A DNA stretch of 64,000 bases, taken from assembly GCF_024323335.1 (NCBI RefSeq), contig NC_066585.1:346634846-346698845 (forward strand), read 5' to 3'. Below are positions 34,191-46,642 of the stretch, piece by piece. The position numbers and the translations under genes were made by a program. Below the pieces are notes generated by a model. The model saw only the letters and a list, made by a program, of their open reading frames with translations. It had not been told where the DNA came from and made no database searches. This DNA comes from Lathyrus oleraceus. Lineage: Eukaryota; Streptophyta; Magnoliopsida; Fabales; Fabaceae. Every line of letters starts with the position of its first letter. Position 1 is the stretch's first letter.

Positions 34191-35705
34191 TCCAAAGGGA
34201 ATGATATTTGCACACTTCAAAAATCTGTCCAAAATTGGCAATGTGGATGGCACGAGTGCATGGGCATGTACATGCCCACGGTGCAATGCATTAAGGTCCA
34301 AAATGATTCCAATTGAAGTCTGAATGAAGCTTGAATGGCAAGGCAATGTGAACTGAAGTTTGTGCAATTGATTCTTTCCAATGATGCAGTCCTGTTAAAG
34401 CCATGCACAGACCTAACAATCTTTGTCCAAAATGCATGAACTCGGGTTCTTTGGAAAGATTGGATCAAGGGGAACAAGTTTGATGTTCAACACTTTTTTA
34501 TTTGGAGCTTGGAACATGGAGAATTTTGAGGTGGAAGTTTGGAAATTTCAACATGTTGAAAAATATTCTAAGTGTTAAGCCATATACCTCAATATTCCAC
34601 CTTACTTAACTTTTTATATGAGCTCAAATGAGAAAAGTGTCTTCATAAAAGTTGTATCTCTTTCAAAGACATTCAAAATGGTCACCAATTTCATGTCACT
34701 TGGATCTAGAATGATAGAGTTATGCATTTCTGAAGTTTGGAAAAATCACTTGTTCAATGGTATAGGTCAAAAATGACCTATAATGTAACCTCATATCACA
34801 TGCTCATAAAAGTTTAATTAGCTCTCACTCCAAACATCAAAGTTGAAGTAGACATCTTGAATTTGATTGTGCAACTTGGAAATCTTTCATCTTATAAAAA
34901 ATGAGCAAGTTATGGCCTTGGGAAGTTGACTTTCAAATTAGGGTTTAGACAAAATGACCAATAATGTTTCAATAGAGAAAATATTTTTCCAAGCAAAACT
35001 AGCTCTAAGTATCAACATGAACATTGTTTGTAATGTCATTTAAAGTAACGTTTCTCTTGGAATCATTTTCATATGGTGAAAATTGTAGGGGATAGGGTCT
35101 AGGGAGACCCAATTTTGATTAGATGAATTCATCTGGCCAACCATCATCAACCAACTTGCTAACCTTCAATTCTTTTGACTTTCTTGGCTCATGGTAGATC
35201 ATATATGCATAAGATTCTGAATTTTGAAGTGTCCCTTGAGAAATTTTATCAATTGGTGAGATAGCTTGTTGGAGAAGTTACTCAAGATACCTAGTCAAAC
35301 TAGGTTTTCCAAGGCAAATCACCTTCAAACTCTTGAAGAAAACTTGATCAATATAACATCTAGGAATCAATGGAACTCATATATGATGCTCATAACAATT
35401 CTTGGATCAATTCATGGTGGTGCTCTTTGTCATGAGGGTCTCAAACCCTAGATATGAACTAGATAGATCAATGAAGATCATGCCCTACCTACAAAGGAGT
35501 TAGGCAAATGCAAAGATATATTTTTGGTATTTTGATTAGTAAAATGATGATATACAAGTATGATACAATCACATAGTACTTGGTGATCTCTCCCAAAACA
35601 AACCCAATGAAAAAGGGGTAAGGAGGATGCCAAGGTATGATCCCAATGCTAATGCATATGATGAAATTGCATGAGGGATCTTAGGGTCAAAATTGAGGTC
35701 TTACA

Positions 35706-37277
35706 GCTGCCCCTATTTAAGGACATTCTAATTGAGGAGGCGAAGGTTAAAATCTTTATGTCGACTCAGTAGAATGAGCTTAAATAACAACATAGAAACA
35801 AATTTTAGTCCTAAGAGACCTCATGATGCATATGATATGAATGCAAAAGTAAATTCTTTGTGGGGAAATATTTCCACAAAGGAAAAGAAATCAGAGAGAC
35901 CGAAAGTCCACAGGAGTATAATGCATTCCGTAAGGAAAACTCACTGGGGAGACAAAGACTCTAGGGGATAAAGAGGTTATGCGTAGGCCAGGCTACGACT
36001 TAAAACTGCTGGGGGACTCGAGGAATTCCATACAAATATGGAAAAGACTCAGTCGGGGAACAACAACATCTGCAGGGGATATGAGTGAGTCAGGATAAAA
36101 CTGAAGTACTTGGATCATGCAGGAAAAGTGATTTCACTAAGGAAATACACACTCAACTCAACTAGGGAAGAAATAAACTTCCTCACCTGCTACTGGGTGA
36201 GGATATAATAAAGATCTGACAGAGAGGACATCCGCCATCAATTAAGATGAACATATCAAGGATGACTCGCTGAGGAAAAGCCAAGAGGGAGTAGTATTCA
36301 TTATCGGTTACTGGGTAAGAATAACCTTGCTGGGGAAAACTGCAGAAAAATAGGATTTCCAACTACCAATTACTGGGAAGAAGACCAAAGGAGAGAATAT
36401 CCGTCATCGGTTAGGATGAACATATCAAGGATAGACTCAACAGGGAAGAAAATCTGTCATCGGTTAAGATGAACATATCAAGTATAAACTTGCTTGGGAC
36501 TATCAAAGAGGATACCCGTCATCGGTTAGGATGAACATATCAAGGATATATCAACTGAACAACAAGTAGGAATTACATCTATCGAATGCTGGATAGAAGA
36601 CCATCACAGAGAAAATCCGTCACCGGTTAAGATGAATCTATCAAGGATATACTCTGTGAGGGGAGAAAATGGGAATTACATCTATCAGTTACTGGATAAA
36701 ATACCATCGAAGAGAGAATCCGTCACCGGTTAGGATGAACATATCAAGGATAGACTCTACGCGAGAAAGTAGGGTTTACAACTACCGGTTACTGGGTAGA
36801 ATACCACAAAGAGAAGGAAACCCGTCATCGGTTAGGATGAACATATCAAGGATTAACTCTCTGGGAAACACAATAGGGATTACAACTACCCTTTTTACTG
36901 GGTAGAATACCAAGGATGAGAATATCCGTCATCGGTTAGGATGAACATATCAAGGATAGACTTAGTCAGGGGAGAGAAAGATATTTGTCACCGGTTAGGA
37001 TGAACATATCAAGGATATACTTCCCGGGGAATCAGAAACAAATGAATCTACTGGGAACTCCACTGCTGGGAAAACATGGGTACTTTTGCCGGGTATTGGG
37101 CAAGAAGTAACAAACTGTAAACTAAGAAGAATATTACCAGTTACTGGGTAATAAGCTCTTAGGAGACTTAAAGCATCTACCTAGGTAAGAGCTAGAAAGA
37201 AACAGTCAATCAAGACTCAACCCAATGAGGACATAACTCAAGGGGAGTGTTTCCATCCAGATAATCAACTGGGAAGG
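35706..37277 (-). other. Ogre C 3' UTR, LTR-proximal part
   Basis: Non-coding. A polypurine tract (minus strand AATAGGGGCAGC) adjoins the LTR at 35706-35717. Nine imperfect minisatellite copies lie at 36229-37020 (listed below). The 36001-36030 and 37050-37080 stretches carry CTGCTGGG words related to the PBS. The part is cut at 37278 by solo LTR D and resumes at 42146. Confidence 0.8.
36229..37020 (-). repeat. Minisatellite in Ogre C 3' UTR
   Basis: Nine copies of a unit with plus-strand core GTCATCGGTTAGGATGAACA followed by TATCAAGGATA. They start near 36231, 36404, 36453, 36509, 36618, 36721, 36824, 36927 and 36989, spaced about 50-170 bp. A second word, CGGTTACTGGGTAGAATACC and variants, alternates with it. 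Copy A retains only two units (27961-28060). Ogre 3' UTRs are described as hypervariable and as a source of satellite DNA in pea. Confidence 0.85.
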
Positions 37278-40200
37278 TGTAAGACCCCAATTTTGACCCT
37301 AAGATCCCTCATGGCATCATAATATTTCATTTGCATAGCCTCAAGGATCATAAGCACCTTGGCTTCTTACCTTTGGGTGTGATCTCTCTTGTGAGTGGTT
37401 TGAGATCACCAAGCATGCTTGAATTGTATATTATTGCTTTTCTCATTTTTATTTACTAACCAAAAGCACAAAAATATGTCACTAACATCCCTTGTTTGTA
37501 GCTTGAGCAGTCACAAGATCCAAAGCTTCTAGGAGATCCTTTGTGCAATGATATGGTCAAGAGAAGATGAAAGCAAGCATGGTAATGGTTCCCAAAGATC
37601 TCATCCATCAAATATGCCTCCCAAGTATCTTAATTCATCATTTTGATCAAAGCAAGTCAAGGGGTTTGAGGCTTGTTTCCCAAGGAAACCCTAATTCATC
37701 TGCTCATCAACTGTGCCTTGTTCGTGAAGCAACCTCATCCCATGATCAAATAAAATCAAGGTAAGTTCTTTAATTCATCATTTCATGCATATTTGAACTT
37801 ATTTGAGTGTCCTAAATCATCAATTCATCAAGATATGAGTTGTGGACTTGAGAAGTTGATCAGTCAATTCATCTGACTATTTTGAAATGCAATGAGACCT
37901 AACTTTTTATGTGTTGATCAAATGGAGATGACCCCAAGAGAAAAAATGTTCTTAAGGGCAGTATGAACAACTTTCATGTTCATAAATATTTTATTTTAAG
38001 CTTGGAAGGTCATCATCCATTCTAAGACATTATAGGTCATTTTGACTGAAACCCTAATTTTAGGTCAACTTCCCCAAGAAAATAACTCATTCATTTTTCA
38101 TGATTTTGGGATGAGACTTGATTCATTGGAAATCTCATTGTGTCTAATTCAAATTTTATGTTGAGCAAAATTGCAAAATCTCAAAAGAAATACATGTGAT
38201 AATGCAAAACATTATAGGTCACTTTGGACCAAATGCATTGAAATGTGAAAAAGTCCAACTTCAAGTGTCCATAACTTCTTCATAAAAAATCCAAATGATG
38301 AAAACTTTAAGTCCAAATTGATTTTCTTGAAACAATCTACAACTTTCATGTTGAAGATTGTATCATTTGGAGCTTGCATCATTGAGACAGAGGGGCTTGA
38401 ACATTGGCCAAATTTGGAAACTTCACATATGCATGTTTTGCACCCTACACTTCAAGCTCAAATTTCATTAATTTCCAAGGCCCAATTGGAGTTTTAATCA
38501 ACATAGGATTTGTTCCTTATGCAACAAGCTTTCTAACCATTACTCATAAGGTTGCATTTGGAGTTTGGAAGCATCATTTTCGAAGACATGAAGAATATGG
38601 TGCATTTTTGGAAATTCATTTCAAACACATTGCATGAACCATTAACATTCAACCTGCACGTCCATTTCTCATTTGGTGATGTATAGCAATCAATTCCAAT
38701 CAGAATTGGGCCCTCCATGCGCCTGTACAGGCCCATGCATGGAGGCCCTCTTCTCCCATGCACACGAGCTAGCTCATGCATTCAGCCATCTCCACCTATA
38801 AATACCATGCCATAGCTTCACAATTCTTCAACCTAATGGCGCCTAAACCTCTGCTGAATTGAATCCACACCCCTACCAAAGGAACAAATCCCATTTTTCT
38901 CTAAAAATTTTAGATCTGAAATTCAATTGCATTGATTGATTTTTAAGATCCATAGTTCCTAAACCTCTTCACCTTGATCCATTGAAGCTTCTGTTTGCAA
39001 AAGGAATCAAAGATCGTGACTCAATTCTTCACAATCCAAAGGTTTTGCTCAATTGCATTTTGCTTCGAAACACCTCATATATTGCTCCATTTGCCTTGAT
39101 CTTGTGTTGTCTGAAGTCCTCTGTATAGAGGCATCATTATTGTGTTCTTAATTTTTGAAATCAAGCAAGTTCAGTTGAACACCACCAAGTTCCATCTCTG
39201 ATTTCTTTCTTAATAGGGATCTAGAGTGGAATTGAGTGGCATAGGAGTGATGTACATCACTTCACCTTTCGAATGGTACCTGGATCGTGCGTTTTCATGC
39301 ACATTTTTTCTTCTGCAATTCTGAGCTCTCACCGGAGCTAGCCGGAGAAGACGGTGGCGCTGGCCACCGTCCGTTTGCCAGATTAAGTCACAGTCGTTGG
39401 ATCATGCTTCCAGATCTAATCAGGTCCATTGGATGTCATGACTTTATTTAATTCATTATGTTACTCATTGACTGAGGTTCATGGTGTGCGCGAATGCCAA
39501 TGCCATTGGATCCTCCATGTCATTTAATGAGACACAATCCAACGCGTGTGGATTTTTCATATTTTCCATTTCTGATTTTAATTTCCATTTCATTTTTTAA
39601 TTCCATTTCATTTTCTAAAATTCATATCTCTTTCATTATTGATCCAAAAATTATGGGACCAATTGCATTATTTCTCTATTATTTTCTACTTTCTAAAAAT
39701 GATTTTTAATATTTTTTATTTTATCATTTGCTATTTTTTAATAATTTTCTCTTTTCTGGTTATTTTTAATTCATTTTAAATAGTTTTTGATATTCAAAAA
39801 ATACAAAAATATTTTCTCAACCTCTTTGAATGATGATAGATCTATGAAAAATATTCTTATCAATTTATTAATTGATTTGAGATTTATTTGAGATTTTAAT
39901 TCAATTAGGTTATTTTTATGCATTTTTAATTGATTAAAAATAGTTTCTAACTTTTAAAAATGCTGAAAATTTTTGTCAAACTTTGTTTGACCTTGTTGAA
40001 CTTGGGATAATTCACTTGGACTTTTCAAAGTTGATTTGAAGTGAGTTTGAAGTTTGACCTTTCTTTAATATTTTAATTCAAGTTTTATTTTAAATATTAA
40101 AAATGCCAAAAATATTTTGTTTATTTCTTGACTTCTAATATTCATTTTGCTTCTGTTTTCTATTGTTTGACCTTGATCTTCTCTATCTTTGGTCAACACT

Positions 40201-42140
40201 TGTTGATTGATACATACCATTTCATTTAATGCACTTTATTTCTTCATTTATTTCTTCTTATTCTCCTTCTTCTTTTTCTTTTTTTTGATCAATGAGTTAA
40301 AGATTGGTGGTTAGCATTGATTAGGGAGGTTTAATCTTCCTTGATTCAAATCTAATTTATCTTGATCATGGATCAAGTGAATGGCTTTGCATTAAGGATA
40401 AATTGCTTTCTAAATCATGCAAAGGACCTAAATCAATACAAGATCATTTCTCATCTTCTTTTTGGCATGACAAGTTGTTGGAGTTTGATTCACTAATCAA
40501 GACCTCTAACTTGTGTTGTTGCCTACATTATTATTGACCGACCTCAGATAGTTGTGACTTCTACATAAGTCCAATTACGATTGCTTAACATAACGCTAAA
40601 TTTGCCTTATGGCACACTAACTACTAACACTAACCATTAACCATTAACATTTACTTCTTGCTCTTTACATTTATGCAATTTACTATTCTTGTACATATTA
40701 TTCATTTGCTTTTGCTCTTTGCTCACTTGAGCACATGTTTATGCTAATGCAATTTGCCTTTTGCTCACTTGAGCACATAATTGTGTATATATTATTGTGC
40801 TTATGTTTTGTTTTGATTGTTGTGGACCAAATGCAAAGAAATGGACAAATGGACTTAGTTTCTAGGACTTTCCCTATGCAAATTGGAGTAAAAGGACTTT
40901 AAATGGTGAGTATGGATTAGAAGGACCAAACCTCTAAACTCACTCTTGTCCATTCTTGATTTGATTCATAAAACTTTTTGATGTGTGTGCTCTTGTGCTA
41001 GGGAATCCTATGAGAGCTCAAATTGAAGAACCATTGCCATGTTCATCCAAAGTGAAAGACCCAAGATACATTGAGGATCTTCTAAGAAGTTTGTTTGATT
41101 GTGTTAATTGCTTGAGCTTACTATTATTATGCTTGCATATTCCAAAGGACGGGAGCTACTTGGATCATCAATATGATCTCAAGAGAGGAACTCCATTTGT
41201 GGTCTTGTTTCTTATCCCTTATTTCTTGTATGATTAGGAATTTAGCCATTCTTCTTCTTCCCTCCACTCTAACCCAAGCCAAAACTTTTGTGCAAACATT
41301 TAACACTTCTTTTCAAACATTAGAAACCTAAGCCTTATGCTTTTGATTTTCAAACTTTCTTTTCATAACACTTATTTTGATTTGAACTTTTAAATCAACT
41401 TTGACCATATTTTGTACATACCTTTCATTGGTAAATATAACTCATTCAAATGTCTTTTTGTGGTTTCAATGGCCACATCCTTAATCAAAATTTTTCATAA
41501 CCTTTTGCTATTAGGTTTGAGTTATCCTTGAGGTAGATGTAATACTCACCTATATCCTTAGTGATGGACAATGAGTCTTCCATGCTTATTATAGGGTTAA
41601 CCCCTCACTAGCATGTTGAAGCTATCCTCACATGGTGGATTTGTGGTTTTAGGTTGAGTTTTCTCCCTTGGATAACAAAAGGCCTTAAGACTTTTGGACC
41701 AATCAATCCACCAACTCATTTTGAGATTTTTACCCCGAAGTACGAGGTTTTGATCCTAATCTTTTTTAAGATGGTACGTAGGCAATAGGTTTATCCATCC
41801 AAACACAAAATGTAAATAAACTTGTACATTCTCTTCTCATCTCTTCAATCATGTTTGCACAAATAAATTTTCACAAAAATACCAACCTTGCAACAAGTGT
41901 GAAAAGGGCTCCCTAGGAGTACCTAGGATGTTTTGGGTGCTTAAAACCTTCCCATTGCATAACCAACCCCCTTACCCTTATCTCTGACATTTTTACTAGT
42001 TTTTGATTCGATAAAACTTTTAGGTTTTTGTTCGCTTTCTAACCATTCCTTTGGATAAATAGAAGTGCGGTGGCGACTCGACTTGTATGGTTTACCTTAG
42101 ATTTAGTCAATATCTCTATTGTAACGAATACCCTGCTACA
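37278..42140 (+). mobile_element. Solo Ogre LTR D
   Basis: A 4863-bp LTR, TGTAAGACCCCAATTTTGAC...ACCCTGCTACA, with a perfect 5-bp target duplication GAAGG (37273-37277 and 42141-42145). No internal sequence follows; copy C's 3' UTR resumes directly. It is the same subfamily as LTR E and diverged from A and C. TATAAATA lies at 38797-38804, the conserved block GACCTCAGATAGTTGTGACT at about 40540-40604, the CCTAGG hairpin at 41912-41927 and TGGCGACTC at 42071-42079. It formed by LTR-LTR recombination of a full Ogre after that inserted in C. ORFs inside it are chance reading frames. Confidence 0.95.
38797..38804 (+). promoter_or_regulatory. TATA box of Ogre LTR D
   Basis: TATAAATA, about 1.5 kb from the LTR start as in the other three Ogre LTRs. 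Confidence 0.6.
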
Positions 42141-42145
42141 GAAGG

Positions 42146-43518
42146 AAACTGAAGTAATAATCATCCACGAGGAAACAACTCAGTGGGGAAGAGGAGAAAG
42201 GTTAAAGTCTTTCTGCCTAAGGGACTGACACTCTACAATTGAGGGAGGACAGACGCCGAACTCCTATGGGGATAAAGTACAGCCGTACAGAGAATGAGAA
42301 TCTTAAATCGACAAATCAATCAAATATGATGGTGCAAATATGCAATCATGAAATAATATGAATGTATATGTTTATATATGTATATATATGTATATGATGA
42401 TTATGCTGACAAAATGAATACGAAGGATACAAAGGTGTCGCAAAGAATTTGAATCATCGGTACAATCCTCGGTCAATCCACAAAAAGAGGGAGACAACTG
42501 CTGGAGAACAGAGAAATAAATAAACCAAAGGCTCAAATCTAGCCGAGGGAGGAGATCTGCTGAGGAGAGGAGAAGTTATAGAGTCTGTAGGGAGTTTTAG
42601 GTCAACACCATATCAAATGAGAGCGAGTCGGGTGGTGACTGGTGGGGAAACCAATGTGATCTACTGGGGAAAACATCTTACTCTGCTGAAGGGGAACCCT
42701 GCTGAAGAAACATGATCTCCGTTGGGGAACACAGAAACACTGCTGGGGAAATAACACGCCGCAAGGTACTGAATCAACCAACTTAGCTGGGGAAAAGAAT
42801 CGGAACTTTGCTAGGGAACAAACACTTCGCAGGGGAACCAGATCAACACAAACAACTAGGGATACCCGAAGGGTTAACTGCTTAGGGAACCTCTGATGTT
42901 TCGCACTTAAGGACTTGCTACTCTTTGACGTGCTGTTGATACTTCCTTTTAATTGCTTTGAAAAATTCTTGTTTTTATATGTTTTAAGAAAAAAATGATT
43001 TTGATTAAAAAAAATTTAAATTTCCAAAATGATCATAATAAAATTTAAACTATTGGCTGAAGTAAATAAGAGTAGAAACAATTGGACAAAAGATCAACTT
43101 TATTTAATGGAATGGTAGTCTGTAAATGACAATACTCCATAGATTTTTACAAAGTTGAAAATGGTAATTTACATGGAAAAGGGTTACATTGAATACAAAT
43201 GATCCTTAATCCTTCTACCAACCCTTGACATCCACTGCACTTTTGACCACTATTGGGATTATAAATCGATGTCAACCCTTGTGCTCAAAGTTTCTCAAAA
43301 TTTGAAGATCAGCAGAATGCAGTTACTTGCCATAATCCCTAATTTTTGCATAAGTTGCCCCAAGGTGGGGTACTCAATTTATCGGGAAATTCTTTCTGTT
43401 TTTATGTCTCTAATTTTTGCCTGGATCGCCCTTTCAGGTTTTCAATCCACCGAGACGCTCACTTTTGCCTAAGCCGCCCTTTCGGGTTTTCAACTTAGTG
43501 AGCTGTTCTTTTCTTTTT
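42146..43518 (-). other. Ogre C 3' UTR, pol-proximal part
   Basis: Continuation of the C 3' UTR. It is rich in CTGCTGGGGAA-like words (exact CTGCTGGGGA at 42740-42749; variants between 42600 and 42900) and has a TATATG-rich microsatellite at about 42362-42400. At 43366-43497 it carries the same three tandem hairpins as copy A, read on the minus strand, next to the pol stop. Confidence 0.75.
43366..43497 (-). ncRNA. Three tandem RNA-like hairpins after pol stop, Ogre C
   Basis: Minus strand units: CTAAGTTG/CGGCTTAG with CCC-GAAA-GGG; GGATTG/CGATCC with CCT-GAAA-GGG; ATAAATTG/CAACTTAT with CCCC-ACCTT-GGGG. Compared with copy A, several changes keep pairing: T-A becomes T-G in unit 1, a C-G becomes T-G in unit 2, and the inner stem of unit 3 is complete in C. 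One A-C mismatch occurs in unit 3. Confidence 0.55.
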
Positions 43519-43656
43519 TTAGGCGAAGTATTTCTTGACTGCATCTGCGTTCACAGGACGAGTGAACTCTTCACCATCCATAGTTGTAAGAATCAAAGCA
43601 CCGCCCGAAAAGGCTCTCTTAACAACATATGGGCCTTCATAATTGGGAGTCCATTT
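43519..43656 (-). pseudogene. Ogre C integrase C-terminus, distal piece
   Basis: Minus strand reads KWTPNYEGPYVVKRAFSGGA and ends VKKYFA with stop TAA at 43519-43521. It is the end of the pol reading frame of copy C, separated from the rest by the solo Angela LTR inserted at 43657. With the duplicated target removed it continues directly from PDSRGK at 45012-45030. Confidence 0.9.
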
Positions 43657-45011
43657 TGTTGGTGTAAGCCCTAGAGGCCAATACTTTCGGTACTTGTATC
43701 GAATTATTTAAAGGCATTTTCTTTATTATGGTTGATTAATAAAGTCCCTAGAATAGATAGTCCGTTTAATGTATTAAGTGTGACTTAATCATGAGAACAC
43801 ATTAAACATAAGGGCACTGTTCTTAAAGTATCCGTAGTCGAGCTTTAATGTGAAGTGGGATAACATTAAAGCATTAAGACTATTATGTTTGTAGACTGAT
43901 GATCACATCTCATGGATCATGGATAAAGAGTTATCAAGTCTAAAACATAGGTATGAATATTAGGAGTAATATTTATACCGGATTGACCCGCTATGAGAAT
44001 ACTATATAGAAAGTTATGCAAAGTGTCATAAGTTATTCTCATGGTGATAATAGTGTATACCACTCTTCGACCTGAAACCACTATGGATCCTAGATGTAGA
44101 GTCGAGTGCTTTATTGCTGATCCAACGTTGTCCGTAACTGGATAACCATAAAGACAGTTGATGAGTACTCCACGAAGCATGCTGAGGGACATGAGTGTCC
44201 TAGATGGAATTTTCCAATCCTGCGTAACAGGATAAATGTCTATAGGCCCAATATTGAACTGGACAAGGGTGACACGGTATATACCTTGTGTTCAATATAG
44301 ACATAAGGGCAAAGGGGTAATTATACACATAATTATTATCACAGGAGGTTTTGTCAGATCACATGACATTTTCGTGACTTGGGTAGCAGTGATGTGTTGC
44401 TAGATACCGCTCACTGTTTATTATGTTAAATGCGTGATTTAATATAATTGCCAACGCCGCGAAAACCTATAGGGCCACACATAAAGGACGGATTGATGAG
44501 AGATAGAATAATTAAGGAACATCGTAAGGTACGGTGTACTTAAGTAGAATACGAAATATGGTAAGGTACCAAATACTTAAGTGATTTTGGCATTTTATGA
44601 GATATGGGCCAAAATGCACTTAAGTGGGCTTTTTGGCTTGAAGCCCACACAAGTGGTTCTATAAATAGAACCCCTTGGGTAGAAGCATTGTCACTGACTG
44701 AGACAGAAAACACAACTGAAGAGTTGGAATTTCGTATCTCTCTCTCACTCAAAGCCTTCATTCAGAACAGCTAGCACTGCGATTGAAGGAATTCGTTCGT
44801 GTGGACTGAGTAGAGACGTTGTCATCGTTCAACGTTCGTGATCGCCCCGTGGATCTGTATCAAAGGTTTTGATCATTATCAGAGATCTGCACCAAAGGTT
44901 TGAATCGCCACAAGAGGTAACGATTCTATCACTGATCATGCCCATTCGTAAGGATCACTAAATGGAGAAATTTTTAAATTCCGCTGCGCCTTGGATGGCA
45001 ATTCTCCTTCA
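43657..45011 (+). mobile_element. Solo Angela LTR in Ogre C integrase
   Basis: A 1355-bp LTR in plus orientation, TGTTGGTGTAAGCCCTAGAG...CTCCTTCA. The target duplication is nearly perfect: CATTT (43652-43656) versus TATTT (45012-45016). It is the same family as 4263-5635 and the LTRs of element F. The TATA box lies at 44660-44668. It splits the integrase C-terminal domain of copy C and supplies the tail of the open frame 44936-45172, whose last two dozen residues are LTR-derived. Confidence 0.94.
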
Positions 45012-46084
45012 TATTTCCCCCTAGAATCTGGTTTGAACGACAGGATCTTCTTGAGCACAAGGTCACCTTCTTTAAACACACGAGGTCTGACCTTCTTATC
45101 AAAAGCTTTCTTCATTCTCTGCTGATATAACTGACCACGACACATGGCAGTCAATCTCTTCTCTTCAATCAAATTCAGCTTATCAAACCTGGTCTAACAC
45201 CATTCAACCTCAGTCAACTTGGCTTCCATGAGCACACGCAATGAAGGAATCTCAACCTCTACGGGGAGCACTGCTTCCATACCATATACAAGAGAAAAAG
45301 GGGTTGCCCCTGTTGAAGTGCGGACGAATGTACGATACCCATGTAAAGCAAACGGGAGCATCTCATGCCAATCCTTATACGTGACAACCATCTTCTGAAT
45401 AATGTTCTTAATGTTCTTATTCGCAGCTTCAACAACCCCATTCATCTTGGGTCTGTAGGGAGAAGAATTATGGTGTGCAATCTTGAAGTCTTTGCAAAGA
45501 GCTTTCACCATATTACTATTCAAATTCGATCCATTGTCAGTAATGATCTTGCTTGGCACACCATAACATCGTATGATCTGATTCTTGATAAACCTTACAA
45601 CAACTTGCTTGGTTACATTTGCATATGATGTCGCTTCAACCCATTTTGTGAAGTAGTCAATTGCCACTAAAATGAAACGATGTCCATTCGAATCTTTGGG
45701 CTCAATCATCCCAATCATATCAATTCCCCACATGGAGAAGAGCCATTGGGAAGAGATAACATTCAATAATGTCGGAGGAACATGAATCTTATCAACATAA
45801 ATTTGACACTTGTGGCACTTCTTCACAAATTTGCAACAGTCAGATTCCATTGTCAGCCAATAGTAACCTGCTTGCAACATCTTCTTTTCCATTGCATGTC
45901 CATTGGAATGAGTACCAAAGGAACCTTCATGCACTTCAGTCATCAACAAGTCTGCTTCGTGTCTATCCACACATCTGAGCAAAACCATGTCGAAGTTTAT
46001 CTTGTACAGTATATCACCATTCAAGTAGAGATTACCAGCTAATCTTCTCAAAGTCTTCTTATCTTTCAACGATGCACCAAGCGG
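45012..46084 (-). pseudogene. Ogre C integrase
   Basis: Minus-strand integrase, better preserved than copy A. It has the zinc-binding HEGSFGTHSNGH...CHKCQIY, then the core WGIDMIG (first Asp), IITDNGSN (second Asp), GVVEAANKNIK (Glu), HGYRTFVRTSTGATPFSLVY and VLPVEVEIPS. One in-frame stop (TAG, probably from CAG) at 45194 follows EVEWC. The C-terminal REGDLVLKK-like block (VFKEGDLVLKKILSF) reads on to PDSRGK, where the solo LTR interrupts. A TAG at about 46085 separates it from the RNase H part. If joined it would cut and join the element's cDNA ends to host DNA. Confidence 0.92.
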
Positions 46085-46642
46085 CTAAATTTGACTTTGG
46101 AGGAAACATTTGATGTCATAATACAATGGCTTCTCGTCTTTGATCTCTTCAACAGCAAACACATGAGCTGGCCTATCAAGACGCATCACAGACAAATTGG
46201 GAACCTCATTCCAATACTTCACTACAATCATTGATGCCAATGTTGCAAGAGCATCTGCCATCCAGTTCTCATCTCGAGGGATGTGATGAAACTCAACCTT
46301 TTTAAAGAAAGTTGAAATCCTCCTCGCATAATCTCTATATCGTATTAAACCAGGTTGATTCGTCTCCCAATCACCTTTGATCTGATTCACAACCAAAGCA
46401 GAATCTCCAAATACATCTAAATACTTGATTATGAGATTCATGGCCTCTTCAAGCCCCATAATGCAAGCTTCATATTCTGCAATATTATTTGTACACTTGA
46501 AAGTTAATCTAGCTGTAAATGGTAGATCTGTGCCTTGAGGAGTAATGATCACTGCCCCAATGCCATTTCCATATTGATTAACAGCTCCATAAAATACCAT
46601 GCCCCAACGGGAACCAGGTTCTGGTCCTTCTTCAAGGGATGG
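46085..46642 (-). pseudogene. Ogre C archaeal-type RNase H
   Basis: Minus-strand second RNase H: MVFYGAVNQYGNGIGAVI (copy A has FDGAVNQ, so the first catalytic Asp is changed to Tyr here), NNIAEYEACIMGLEEAM (Glu), FGDSALVVNQIKGDW (Asp), DENWMADALATLAS (last Asp). It is followed by a linker to integrase. The gene is cut at 46642, in the linker EEGPEPGSRWG, by Ogre copy E. RT, protease, gag, ORF1 and the 5' LTR of C should lie beyond the right window edge. Confidence 0.9.

Larger units (their letters stand above)
30399..35705 (-). repeat. 3' LTR of Ogre copy C
   Basis: A 5307-bp LTR. Minus strand starts TGTAAGACCTCAATTTTGAC at 35705 and ends ACCGCTACA at 30399. It is the same subfamily as LTR A. 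The extra length is explained by a 594-bp tandem duplication (32310-33497). A TATA box lies at 34181-34190, the AATAAA/PBS-like motif near 30455-30475, and the CCTAGG hairpin at 30612-30627, all minus strand. It is called the 3' LTR because a PPT and Ogre 3' UTR lie upstream (to the right). The target site is in element B's RT, with CTTCG at 30394-30398 as the expected duplication; its partner is outside the window. Confidence 0.93.

Noticed and set aside
12035..35705. LTR C as the missing 3' LTR of Ogre A
   Set aside because: It is in the opposite orientation and is followed on its own upstream side by a PPT, 3' UTR and integrase of a different copy.
40983..41237. An 84-codon frame in solo LTR D
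   Set aside because: It lies within LTR sequence, has no homologous open frame in LTR E, and shows no domain.
42362..42400. TATATG-rich run as a promoter
   Set aside because: It is a short microsatellite within the Ogre C 3' UTR, with no conserved partner in copy A.
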